NCBI GenBank assembly: GCA_033764095.1
Contig: JANRJF010000075.1
Span: 1 to 22,943 of the forward strand
Length of the DNA: 22,943 nucleotides
Origin: JBDTMT01 sp033764095
Lineage (GTDB): Bacteria > Desulfobacterota > Binatia > HRBIN30 > CADEER01
Direction: 5' to 3'
A model generated the notes under the pieces. The model was not told where the DNA came from, did no database searches, and saw only the letters and a program-made list of their open reading frames with translations. Positions 5,287 through 13,526 of the stretch are shown here, piece by piece. The position numbers and the translations under genes were made by a program. How positions within the stretch are numbered: the stretch's first letter is position 1; the number at the start of each line of letters is the position of its first letter.

Positions 5287-8229
5287 ATGCGCCGTCTCGT
5301 CTGGCTGGCTCTCGTGCTGGTCGCCGCACCGGTGACGGCGGCGCCGCCGGCGCCGCCGATTCGCGTCAACCCACTCGCCCGTCAGTCCAGCGCGACACAG
5401 CTCGGCGCGCCGCTCGATGCGCGCGCCGCGGCACTGGAAGCACGGCTGCGTGCGGTGCTGGCGCAGCGGCCGGCACCAGACCCCGCGCTGCGCCGCCAGG
5501 CCGACGCGGCGGCGGCGCTGGTACGCGGCAGCGGCGGCACCGCCGAGATCCACCTGCGCCAGCCGGCCGGCACGCCGCGCCAGATCCGCGGCGCCCTGCT
5601 GCAGCGCGCCGGCGGCATCGGCGCCGGCGCCGACGAACACACCGCGCGCAGCTTCCTGCGCGCCCAGCGCGCCCTGCTGCGGCTCGACGCGCCGGACGAC
5701 GAGCTGGCCCTGGAGCGCACCGACCGCGACCGGCTCGGTTTCCGCCATCTGCGCTTCGCGCAGCGCCACGGCGGGCTGCCGGTGTGGCCGGCACACGTCA
5801 TCGTTCACCTCGACCGCGGCGGCGACGTGTACGGTCTCGACGGCGCCTACGTGCCGACGCCGCGCGGCATGCCGGCAGCCCCGGCACTCGACGCCGCGGC
5901 GGCGATCGCCATCGCGCGCGGCGCGCTCGACGGCGGCGCCGGCGCCGTGGCGGGCGACCCCGAGCTGATCATCTACGCGCCGGGCGACCGTTCGCCGCGC
6001 CTCGCCTGGCGGCTGAGGCTCGGCGTCTCGCTGGCGCAGCGCTGGCTGGTGGTGGTCGACGCGCTCGACGGCGCCGTGCTCACCCAGTTCAACGAGATCG
6101 CCGACGTCAACGTCGCCGGCTCGGGTGTCGATCCGCTCGGCATCGAGCGGCCGCTCAACGTGTGGGGCGAGAACGGCGGCTTCTCGCTCACCGACACCAG
6201 CAAGCCGATGTACGATCCCACCTCCGATCCGCCCAACCCGGACACCACGCGCGGCGGCATCGTCGTGCTCGACGCGCTCAACCAGCCGCCCAACGACAAC
6301 CCGGTCAACATCCCCGACCTGTTCTTCATCGAGGCGGCGACGCCGGACGGCTTCACCGTCGCCGATGGCGTCGGCGCCGCCTTCGGCCTGTCGCTGACCT
6401 ACGACTACTACCTCCAGCACCATCAGCGCGACTCGCTCGACGGCGCCGGCGGTGGCCTGCTGGCGATCGTGCGCCTCGGCAGCGGCTTCGCCAACGCCTT
6501 CTGGAGCGGATCGTACATGGCGTTCGGCGATGCCGATCGGTACGCCGGCGCGCTCGACGTCGTCGGCCACGAGCTGACGCACGGGGTGACGCAGTACACC
6601 GCCAACCTGGTCTATCGGAACGAGTCCGGCGCCATGAACGAGGCGATGTCGGACATCTTCGGCGAGGCGGTCGAGGCGTTCGGCAACGGCCAGAACGACT
6701 GGCTGATCGGCAGCGACCTGGTGCAGCCGATCCGCGACATGGCCAACCCGGAGCGCTTCGGCGACCCCTCGACGTACGGCCGCTTCGTCGTCACCAGCCG
6801 CGACAACGGCGGCGTGCACACCAACAGCGGCATCATCAATCACGCCTTCTACCAGCTCGTCGAAGGCCTGCCGGCGGCGATCGGCCTGGCCGACGCCGAG
6901 CGCATCTTCTATCGCGCGCTCAGCGTGCATCTGGTCGCCAACTCGGAGTTCGTCGACGCGCGGCTCGCCTGCGTCGCCGCGGCGCGCGAGCTGTTCGGCC
7001 CCGGCTCGCCGCAAGCCCTCGCCACCGCCGCGGCGTTCGACGCGGTGGAGATCTTCGGCGACGACCCGACCCCGCCGCCACCGCCCTTCCCCGGCGTCGA
7101 CGGCCCCGACTCGACCCTCTTCCTCGCCTTCGACGACGGCGCCGCGGCGTACCGCCTGGCGCGCCGCGAGACCGAGCTCGGCGATCCCGCCGACGGCGTC
7201 TTCCTGGTCGACGGCGCGGCCGCCGCGGCGCGCCCGTCGGTGAGCGGCGACGGCAGCTTCGCCGCCTACGTCGACATCAACCAGGACGCCTGCCTGGTGC
7301 AGACCGACGGCTCGCCGATCGACCCCGAGAGCCCGACGCCGGAGGTCTGCCTGGGCTTCCCCGGCCAGGTGCACTCGATCGCCGTGGCGCCGGACGGGAC
7401 CCGCTTCGGCTTCGTGCTGCTCGGCGACGACGGCCAGCCGCAGGACACGCTGACCGTCATCGACCTCGCCCCGGGCGGCGAGACGCGCACCTACGACCTG
7501 GTGGCGCCGGTGCTCGACGGCGGCGCGCTCGACACCATCCTCTATGCCGACACCATGGACTTCAGCGCCGACGGCGCCTTCCTGATCTACGACGCGCTCA
7601 ACGCGCTCGACCTGTTCGACGGCTCGACCGTCGAGGCGTGGAGCATCTTCGCGCTCGACCTGGCGAGCGGCGAATCGCAGGCGATCGTACCGCCGCGCAT
7701 CGGCTTCGACATCGGCTACCCGGCACTCGGCCAACGCAGCGACACGCGCATCGTCTTCGACGTCTTCGACACCGCCGCCGGCACCTCGACAGTCACCAGT
7801 GCCGACCTGATCCGCGGCGAGTTCCACGCCATCGGCACAGTCGCAGACGGCTTCGGCGTCCCCGGCTTCAGCGGCGACGACACCGCCATCGTCTACTCGC
7901 AACCCGGCGACGGGCCGAGCGGCTTCGGCCTGGTGCGCCAGCCGCTCGCCGCCGACGCCGTCACCCCGCAGGGCGCCGCGACGCCGTGGCTGGCCGACGG
8001 CGACTACGGCGTCATCTACCGGCGCGGCGACTACGTCGGCCCCGGCGGCTGCGCCGGCGACTGCAACGGCGACGGCCAGATCACCATCGACGAGCTGGTG
8101 CGCGGCGTCAGCATCGCGCTCGGCAGCAGCGCCGCGTCGGCCTGCCCGGCGCTCGACACCAACGGCGACGGCGAGATCGCCATCAACGAGCTGATCGGCG
8201 CGGTCAACGCCGCGCTCGACGGCTGCTGA
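5287..8229 (+). CDS. Secreted M4 (thermolysin-like) metalloprotease with EF-hand tail
   Basis: A 980-residue exported endopeptidase. Residues 1-18 form a signal peptide (MRRLVWLALVLVAAPVTA). A fungalysin/thermolysin-type propeptide follows (about 95-250). The catalytic domain (about 270-590) carries HELTH at 428-432, NEAMSD with Glu452 24 residues after the first His (the thermolysin spacing), and GGVHTNSG with His511 as the transition-state His. A PPPPPFPG linker (about 595-602) leads to a 300-residue region with repeated D-G, FAAY/FLIYD strand patterns resembling a TolB-like propeller. The last 59 residues (922-980) are a double EF-hand module with four Cys, ending DGC. A GTG at 5260 would add nine residues before the signal peptide; the ATG at 5287 gives a cleaner one. 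The family predicts zinc- and calcium-dependent proteolysis outside the cell. Confidence 0.93.
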   Translation: MRRLVWLALVLVAAPVTAAPPAPPIRVNPLARQSSATQLGAPLDARAAALEARLRAVLAQRPAPDPALRRQADAAAALVRGSGGTAEIHLRQPAGTPRQIRGALLQRAGGIGAGADEHTARSFLRAQRALLRLDAPDDELALERTDRDRLGFRHLRFAQRHGGLPVWPAHVIVHLDRGGDVYGLDGAYVPTPRGMPAAPALDAAAAIAIARGALDGGAGAVAGDPELIIYAPGDRSPRLAWRLRLGVSLAQRWLVVVDALDGAVLTQFNEIADVNVAGSGVDPLGIERPLNVWGENGGFSLTDTSKPMYDPTSDPPNPDTTRGGIVVLDALNQPPNDNPVNIPDLFFIEAATPDGFTVADGVGAAFGLSLTYDYYLQHHQRDSLDGAGGGLLAIVRLGSGFANAFWSGSYMAFGDADRYAGALDVVGHELTHGVTQYTANLVYRNESGAMNEAMSDIFGEAVEAFGNGQNDWLIGSDLVQPIRDMANPERFGDPSTYGRFVVTSRDNGGVHTNSGIINHAFYQLVEGLPAAIGLADAERIFYRALSVHLVANSEFVDARLACVAAARELFGPGSPQALATAAAFDAVEIFGDDPTPPPPPFPGVDGPDSTLFLAFDDGAAAYRLARRETELGDPADGVFLVDGAAAAARPSVSGDGSFAAYVDINQDACLVQTDGSPIDPESPTPEVCLGFPGQVHSIAVAPDGTRFGFVLLGDDGQPQDTLTVIDLAPGGETRTYDLVAPVLDGGALDTILYADTMDFSADGAFLIYDALNALDLFDGSTVEAWSIFALDLASGESQAIVPPRIGFDIGYPALGQRSDTRIVFDVFDTAAGTSTVTSADLIRGEFHAIGTVADGFGVPGFSGDDTAIVYSQPGDGPSGFGLVRQPLAADAVTPQGAATPWLADGDYGVIYRRGDYVGPGGCAGDCNGDGQITIDELVRGVSIALGSSAASACPALDTNGDGEIAINELIGAVNAALDGC

Positions 8230-8237
8230 GCCGCCCC

Positions 8238-10793
8238 ATGGACTGCATCGTCGTCTCGCACTTCCACTGGGACCGCGAGTGGTACCGCACCTTCGAGACC
8301 TATCGGGCGCGGCTCGCCGACGCGGTGGACCGCGTGCTGGAGCTGCTCGACGCCGATCCCGACTACCGCTTCCTGCTCGACGGCCAGACGGTGGTGCTGG
8401 AGGACTATCTCGCCGTGCGCCCGCAGCGGCGCGCGGCACTGAGCGACGCGCTGCACGCCGGCCGGCTGTCCACCGGCCCCTGGTACGTGCAGCCCGATTC
8501 GCTGCTGCCCTCCGGCGAGGCGCTGGTGCGCAACCTGCTCTACGGCCGCCGCGTCGCCGACCCGTTCGGCGGCGGCTCGCGCATCGCCTACGTGCCCGAC
8601 TCCTTCGGCCACCCGGCGCAGTTCCCGCAGCTGTTCACCGGCTTCGGTATGACGACCTTCATCTACTGGCGCGGCAACGGCAGCGAGATCGACGACCTCG
8701 GCCGCGCCTACCGCTGGGTGGCGCCGAACGGCAGCGAGGTCGAAGCGCTGCTGCTGCGCGACGGCTACTTCAACGCCGCCTGCCTGCCGGCCGACGCGCT
8801 CGACGCGGCGACGCGCATCGCCGAGCACCTGGCGCACGCGCCGGATGACGGCCATCCGCGCATCCTGATGAACGGCTTCGATCACATGCTGCCCGACCCG
8901 CACGTCGGCGACGTGGTCGAGACGCTGTCACGCCTCACCGAGTGGCCGATCCGGCGCGGCCTGCTGGAGGACGCGGCGCGCGGCCCGCTGCCGACCATGC
9001 CGGTGCACCGCGGTGCGCTGATCGGCGGCCGGCTCGCCAACCTGCTGCCCGGGGTGTGGTCGACGCGCCTGCCGATCAAGCTCGCCAACCGGCGCTGCGA
9101 GGCGCTGCTCGAGGGCTGGGCCGAGCCGTGGAGCGCGTTCGCCAGCGCGCTCGGCGGGCCCGACGAGACGCCGGCGCTGCGCCTCGCCTGGCAGCAGGTC
9201 CTGTACAACCAGGCGCACGATTCGATCTGCGGCTGCTCGCTCGACGCCGTCGACCTGCAGGTGCGGGCGCGCTACGACACCGCCGAGGGGCTGGCGCGCG
9301 AAACCACCACCCGCCTGCTCGAGCGGCTCGCCGGGCACGACGTCGAGCGCCGCACCCCCGACAGCGCGACGCCCGACATCGCGGTGTTCAATCCGTCGCC
9401 GTTTGCGGTGACCGACGTGGTGCGCATCGCGCTCGATCCCTACCCGTCGCTCAAGCTGCCGGTCGGCCAGCCGGAGTTCCCGGCCCTCTTCATCGCGATG
9501 CTGGAGCAGACCGGCTTCACCGTCGACGGCCGGCCGGCGCGGCTGATCGATTCCGACGACCCCACCCGGGCGCGCTGGCTGCCCTTCCAGCCGGCGCTCG
9601 ACCTCGAGGTGGTGGTCGCCGATGTCCCGCCATTCGGCTACCGCCGCCTGCGCCTGGAACGCGCTGAGCGCCTCGACGACGTGGTCGACGAGGGTCGCCT
9701 CATCGGCGCCGGCGACATCCGCGTCGCGGTGGCCGACGACGGGACGCTCGATCTCGACCTCGGCGGCCACCGCTACCGCGGCCTGTTCGGTCTGGAGGAT
9801 CGCGGCGACCGCGGCGACACCTACGACTTCGACGCCTTCTTCGAGGATCGCGGCGCCGCGTTGCTGTCGGTGAGCTGGCAGCGCCTGCGCCACCCCTCCG
9901 GCCTCCAACGCCTGCTGGTGACGCGCGTCTACTCGGTGCCGGCCGGCGCCGATGCGGAGCACCGGCAGCGGCTCGACAACGAAGTGCCGATGACGCTGAC
10001 GCTGGAGGCGCGCGTCGCGCCCGGCGTGTCGCGCGTCGACGTGCGCGTGCGGCTCGACAACACCGCGCGCGATCATCGCGTCCGCCTGCTCTTCCCCACC
10101 GGCGCCGCGCCGCTCGACTGCGTCGCCGCCACCACCTTCGACATCGGCGCACCGCCGATCGACCGCGCCGACGACCTGCACTGGCTGCACCCGGCGCCCA
10201 GCACCTTCCCGCACCAGGGCTGGGTCTATGCCGGCGGCCTGGCGGTCGGCGCGCCGGGGCTGCCGGAAGCGGAGGTCACCGCCGACGGCACCATCGCCGT
10301 TACGCTGCTGCGCGCGGTCGGCTGGATCTCCCGCGTCGGGCTCGGCAGTCGCGCGCAGCCGGCCGGCCCGATGATGCCGGTCGAGGGCGCGCAGATGCTC
10401 GGCCGGCTGGAGGCCAACCTCTCGCTCTCCGGCACGCCCGACCTGGCCGCGTTGCGCGCCGACGAGCTGGGCCTGCGCGCGGTGATCGCGGGCGCCGCAC
10501 CGCTGCTGCCGCCGGACACCTCGCTGCTGGAGCTGCTGACGCCGTTCGTCCATCTCTCCGCCTGCAAGCCGGCCGAGGACGGCGACGGCGTGATCATCCG
10601 CCTGCTCAACGCCGCCGACGTGGTCCGCCCCGCCGCGCTGCGGCTCGGCCTGCCGATCGCCAGCGTCGAGTCGGTGCGCCTCGACGAGACGCCCGACGGC
10701 GACGCCGTCCGCCGCGACGGCGACACCCTGCACCTGACGGTCGGCCCGCACGCCCTGCGCTCGCTGCGCGTCCGCTTCGCCGCCGCCGGCTGA
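8238..10793 (+). CDS. Glycoside hydrolase family 38 alpha-mannosidase-like enzyme
   Basis: An 851-residue enzyme of the GH38 class, which cleaves alpha-mannosides by a retaining, zinc-dependent mechanism. The N-terminal catalytic domain opens with VVSHFHWDREWYRTFE; His8 or His10 and Asp12 are the zinc-ligand region. YVPDSFGHPAQFPQL supplies the nucleophile Asp121. NQAHDSICGCSLD (His327) is the conserved later zinc-ligand motif at the start of the middle domain. A C-terminal beta-rich region (about 380-851) fits the family architecture. No signal peptide is seen, so it probably acts in the cytoplasm on imported oligosaccharides, like MngB-type enzymes. It starts 8 bases after the protease stop without its own RBS, suggesting translational coupling. 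The substrate is not determined. Confidence 0.93.
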   Translation: MDCIVVSHFHWDREWYRTFETYRARLADAVDRVLELLDADPDYRFLLDGQTVVLEDYLAVRPQRRAALSDALHAGRLSTGPWYVQPDSLLPSGEALVRNLLYGRRVADPFGGGSRIAYVPDSFGHPAQFPQLFTGFGMTTFIYWRGNGSEIDDLGRAYRWVAPNGSEVEALLLRDGYFNAACLPADALDAATRIAEHLAHAPDDGHPRILMNGFDHMLPDPHVGDVVETLSRLTEWPIRRGLLEDAARGPLPTMPVHRGALIGGRLANLLPGVWSTRLPIKLANRRCEALLEGWAEPWSAFASALGGPDETPALRLAWQQVLYNQAHDSICGCSLDAVDLQVRARYDTAEGLARETTTRLLERLAGHDVERRTPDSATPDIAVFNPSPFAVTDVVRIALDPYPSLKLPVGQPEFPALFIAMLEQTGFTVDGRPARLIDSDDPTRARWLPFQPALDLEVVVADVPPFGYRRLRLERAERLDDVVDEGRLIGAGDIRVAVADDGTLDLDLGGHRYRGLFGLEDRGDRGDTYDFDAFFEDRGAALLSVSWQRLRHPSGLQRLLVTRVYSVPAGADAEHRQRLDNEVPMTLTLEARVAPGVSRVDVRVRLDNTARDHRVRLLFPTGAAPLDCVAATTFDIGAPPIDRADDLHWLHPAPSTFPHQGWVYAGGLAVGAPGLPEAEVTADGTIAVTLLRAVGWISRVGLGSRAQPAGPMMPVEGAQMLGRLEANLSLSGTPDLAALRADELGLRAVIAGAAPLLPPDTSLLELLTPFVHLSACKPAEDGDGVIIRLLNAADVVRPAALRLGLPIASVESVRLDETPDGDAVRRDGDTLHLTVGPHALRSLRVRFAAAG

Positions 10794-10818
10794 GCGCCGC
10801 GGCCAGCGCGCCCTCCGC

Positions 10819-10857
10819 GAGGTGGCGAGCGCGCGTTGCACCCGCGCCACGGCCTCA
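10819..10857. terminator. Weak GC hairpin between convergent GH38 and sigma genes
   Basis: GAGGTGGCG on the left can pair with CGCCAC and CCTC on the right across a roughly 18-base loop with a GG bulge. The site is the 61-base gap between two convergent stop codons. There is no U-tract, so a terminator function is only suggested by position. Confidence 0.3.
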
Positions 10858-11946
10858 GTGCAGGTAGTCCTGCAGTCCCCGCGCGCTGCAGGTGGCGCGC
10901 AGGCGGGCGAGGCCGCGCGCCTCGAGCTGGCGGATGCGCTCGCGGCTGATGCCCATCTCGGCGGCCAGCTCGTGCAGCGTCTGCGGCTGCTCGCCGCCGA
11001 GGCCGTAGCGACGCCGCATGATCAGCTGCTCGCGCGGCGGCAGCTGGGCGACCAGCGATTCCAACTGGTCGTGCAAGCCGCGCTGCGCGATCGTCGCGAG
11101 CGGGTCGGCGCGGTCGTCGGCGAGCAGCGCGGCGAAGGCGCGGCTGTCATCCGCCGCGGCCGCGTCGGTGGAGATGAACTGCCAGGCCTCGGTCATGGTG
11201 GCAAAGCGCTGCTCCTCGATGCCGACCGCCGATGCGGCGCGGGCGCGGCGATCGCTGAACGAGCCGCTGCCAGCCTCGCGACCGAGGCGGCGGCGCATCT
11301 GGTTCCAGTGCACCGGCGTGCGGATGACGCTGCCGTGCATGTCGGCGGCGCGCGCCAGCTGCTGCGAGATCCACCACGCCGCGTAGGTGCCGAAGCGCAC
11401 GCCGCGCGACGGCTCGTACTTCTCCACCGCGCGGAGCAGGCCGAAGGTGCCCTCCTGGAAGAGGTCGAGGAAGCTCAGCGTCGGATGCCGGTGGCGGCGG
11501 GCGAGCGCCGCCACCAGGCGGACGTTGGCGCGCAGCATGCGGTCGCGCAGCGCGCGATAGTCGCGCAGCGCGGCGTCGAGATCGCCGATCAGGCGGCGCA
11601 GCTGTGCGGCGCCGAGCCCGGTGGCGCGCCAGCCGCCGCGCGTCCCACGCGCCGCCTCGGCGGTGCGCAGCACGGCCAGCGCCTCGCGTTCGCGGAAATC
11701 GCGCGTCGGCTCGATCACGCCGCGCCCGGCGTCGGCCAGCGCCAGCGCCACCAGCCGCGGCGCGCCGCGCAGCAGGGTGCGCAGGCGGCGCCGAGCGGCC
11801 GCGATCTCGGTCGCCAGCGCCGCTTCGGCATCGCGGTCGAGGAGCGCCTGGTCGCCGAGCTCGGCGACCAGGCAGGACTCGGCGTCGCGCGGACCGGACA
11901 GTCGGCGCGACGGGGAGCTGGGGGAGGGAGTGGAGCGGCGTTTCAC
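10855..11946 (-). CDS. Sigma-70 family RNA polymerase sigma factor (RpoD/RpoS-like group)
   Basis: A 363-residue sigma factor that directs RNA polymerase to promoters. Region 1.2-like sequence lies at about 22-58. Region 2 (about 129-200) includes LRANVRLVAALA, the core-binding DLFQEGTFGLLRAVEKYEPS and the -10-recognising FGTYAAWWISQQLARA. Region 3 starts HGSVIRTPVHW (about 204-214), and region 4 (about 290-352) holds RRRYGLGGEQPQTLHELAAE and the -35 helix ISRERIRQLEARGLARLR. The layout is that of a group 1/2 factor but lacks the long N-terminal region 1.1, so it is probably an alternative (group 2) factor for stress or stationary phase. A 60-residue insertion between regions 1.2 and 2 (60-120) is arginine/alanine-rich and unusual. 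The start is GTG with only a poor RBS and could be slightly off. No anti-sigma gene is adjacent. Confidence 0.9.
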   Translation of the reverse strand: MKRRSTPSPSSPSRRLSGPRDAESCLVAELGDQALLDRDAEAALATEIAAARRRLRTLLRGAPRLVALALADAGRGVIEPTRDFREREALAVLRTAEAARGTRGGWRATGLGAAQLRRLIGDLDAALRDYRALRDRMLRANVRLVAALARRHRHPTLSFLDLFQEGTFGLLRAVEKYEPSRGVRFGTYAAWWISQQLARAADMHGSVIRTPVHWNQMRRRLGREAGSGSFSDRRARAASAVGIEEQRFATMTEAWQFISTDAAAADDSRAFAALLADDRADPLATIAQRGLHDQLESLVAQLPPREQLIMRRRYGLGGEQPQTLHELAAEMGISRERIRQLEARGLARLRATCSARGLQDYLH

Positions 11947-12179
11947 CGCCGCCCCGGGGACAGGCGGGAACCGCTGGCGAACGGCAACACGCCTCGAGTC
12001 AGGGGGGACTCTTCAGCTCTGCTCTCGCCATCGGCGCCCATCGGCGAGGTGGTCAGAGCGATCCGTGTGCCACGCCGGGCGGCGCCGCCGCCGATACCGC
12101 CGCGCCGGGGAGGATTCCGATCGGCGCGAATTTGCGGGGCGCGGCGACCCCGCCAGCGGACGGATCGTGAGAAAAGCGG
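11947..12179. other. Gap between MgtC/DUF4010 and sigma genes
   Basis: This 233-base non-coding stretch must contain the promoter and leader of the minus-strand sigma gene, unless that gene is read through from the membrane-protein gene upstream. It is GC-rich with runs of CCGCCGC. I see no convincing -35/-10 pair, repeat array or small gene in it. Confidence 0.5.
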
Positions 12180-13418
12180 TCAGAACAGGGCGAAGGCCAG
12201 GGCCGCGGTCATCGCCCCCAGGCCGGCGACCACGGCGAGGCGGAAACGGCCGCCGCCGAGGACCGCCGCCAGACCGAGCTTGAGCAGGGTATTGGCGATG
12301 ATGGCGAGCACCACCGCGCGCGCCGCGTCGCCGGCGCCGAGCCCGTCGCCGATCAACCGCGCCATCGAGACGGTCACCGCGTCGACGTCGGTGAGCCCGA
12401 CCAACGCCGCGGTGCCGAACACCCCGGCGGCGCCGAACTGCTGCCGCGCCCCCCAGGCGATCAACAGCACGACCTGGAAGAGCAGCGCCATCTGCAGCGC
12501 CGCACGCAGTTGCAGGGGGTTCTTCGGCGCCTCCTGCGGGCCCGCCGCGGCCGAACGGCGCAGGGTGAGCAGCGACGCCGCCAGCCCGCAGAGAAACGGC
12601 GCCAGCAGCGACGGCGCCAGGGCGCGCGCCAGGCCGGCGTCGAGCACCGCCGCGGCGGCGAGGGTGCGCACGTACAGCACCGTGCAGGCGGCGAGCGCGC
12701 CGCAGGCGAGCGGCACGGCGAGCCCGGGCTCGGCACGGCTGGCGCGCGCATGCGCCAGCGTCACCTGGGTCGAGGACACCAACCCGCCGAGCAGGCCGGC
12801 GAGCGGCACGCCGCGCTCGGCACCGACCAGGCGGCGGGCGATGTAGCCGGCGAATCCGATGCCGGCGAAGAGCAGCACCAGGGCCCACAGCTGGCGCGGC
12901 CGCACGCCGCCGAACGGGCCGAACGGGCCTTCCGGCAGCAGCGGCAGCACCACCACCGCCATCACCGCGAAGCGCGCCGCGGCGCGCAGCTCGGCGTCGT
13001 TCAGCCGCCGCGCCCAGCCGTGCAAACGCGACTTTTCGACCAGCAGCAGCACCGTCATCGCGATGCTGCCGCTGGCCAGCGCCAGCGCTCCGCTGCCGGC
13101 GAGAAAGCCGGCGGCGAGCACCACCAGCGCCGCCACCTCGGTGGTGGCCTCGACGTCGCGCCGGCTCACCGCGGCATAGGCGACGATCACCAGCGCCGCC
13201 CCGCCAGCGAGCAACAGGGCCGCCGGGAGCGTCTGGCCGGTCTGCCACAACCAGCCGCTGATCCCCGCCAGTCCGCCGAGCAGGGTGAAGGTTCGCAAAC
13301 CTGCGAAACGCGCCTGCGCGCCCGAAGCATGCCCGGACCACTGGCGCTCGACGCCGACCGCCAGGCCGCCGACCGCCGCGGCGACGATGCCCAGCGCGGC
13401 GTGCACGGCCGGATCCAT
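12180..13418 (-). CDS. MgtC/SapB-DUF4010 integral membrane protein
   Basis: A 412-residue inner-membrane protein with roughly 11-12 hydrophobic helices. The N-terminal MgtC-like domain (about 1-140) contains GLAVGVERQWSGH and FAGLRTFTLLGGLAG, the conserved charged and Arg-Thr motifs of this family. The C-terminal DUF4010 part (about 180-410) includes GVPLAGLLGGLVSSTQVTLA and ALVGLTDVDAVTVSMARL. Related proteins are linked to magnesium limitation and membrane energetics, but no transport activity is proven for this fusion. An AGGGG about 5 bases before the ATG at 13418 selects that start over upstream in-frame codons, which lack family similarity. It may be co-transcribed with the sigma gene and is divergent from the cytochrome gene. 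Confidence 0.92.
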   Translation of the reverse strand: MDPAVHAALGIVAAAVGGLAVGVERQWSGHASGAQARFAGLRTFTLLGGLAGISGWLWQTGQTLPAALLLAGGAALVIVAYAAVSRRDVEATTEVAALVVLAAGFLAGSGALALASGSIAMTVLLLVEKSRLHGWARRLNDAELRAAARFAVMAVVVLPLLPEGPFGPFGGVRPRQLWALVLLFAGIGFAGYIARRLVGAERGVPLAGLLGGLVSSTQVTLAHARASRAEPGLAVPLACGALAACTVLYVRTLAAAAVLDAGLARALAPSLLAPFLCGLAASLLTLRRSAAAGPQEAPKNPLQLRAALQMALLFQVVLLIAWGARQQFGAAGVFGTAALVGLTDVDAVTVSMARLIGDGLGAGDAARAVVLAIIANTLLKLGLAAVLGGGRFRLAVVAGLGAMTAALAFALF

Positions 13419-13526
13419 GCTCACCCCTGTCCGCCCCCGGCGGCGAACGCTACACAGCGGCGCGTGAGTGCATTCATTGGCAACGCATGCAAGAAGCGGC
13501 GTGCATCGTCGCATCTCCATTCAGCG

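Noticed and set aside
5235..8237. Open frame continuing 5' of the GH38 enzyme for about 1000 codons
   Set aside because: It runs through the protease gene in another frame and is almost pure Arg/Ala/Pro. GH38 similarity begins exactly at the ATG at 8238.
4903..8439. A very long open frame on the minus strand across the protease gene
   Set aside because: It is antisense to the M4 protease, whose motifs and signal peptide are clear. Its translation is Arg/Ala/Val/Asp-rich with no recognisable domain, as expected for the complement of GC-rich coding DNA.
10855..13418. An ECF-type sigma/anti-sigma pair
   Set aside because: The sigma factor has regions 1.2 to 4 of the primary type, and the upstream membrane protein is MgtC/DUF4010, not an anti-sigma factor.
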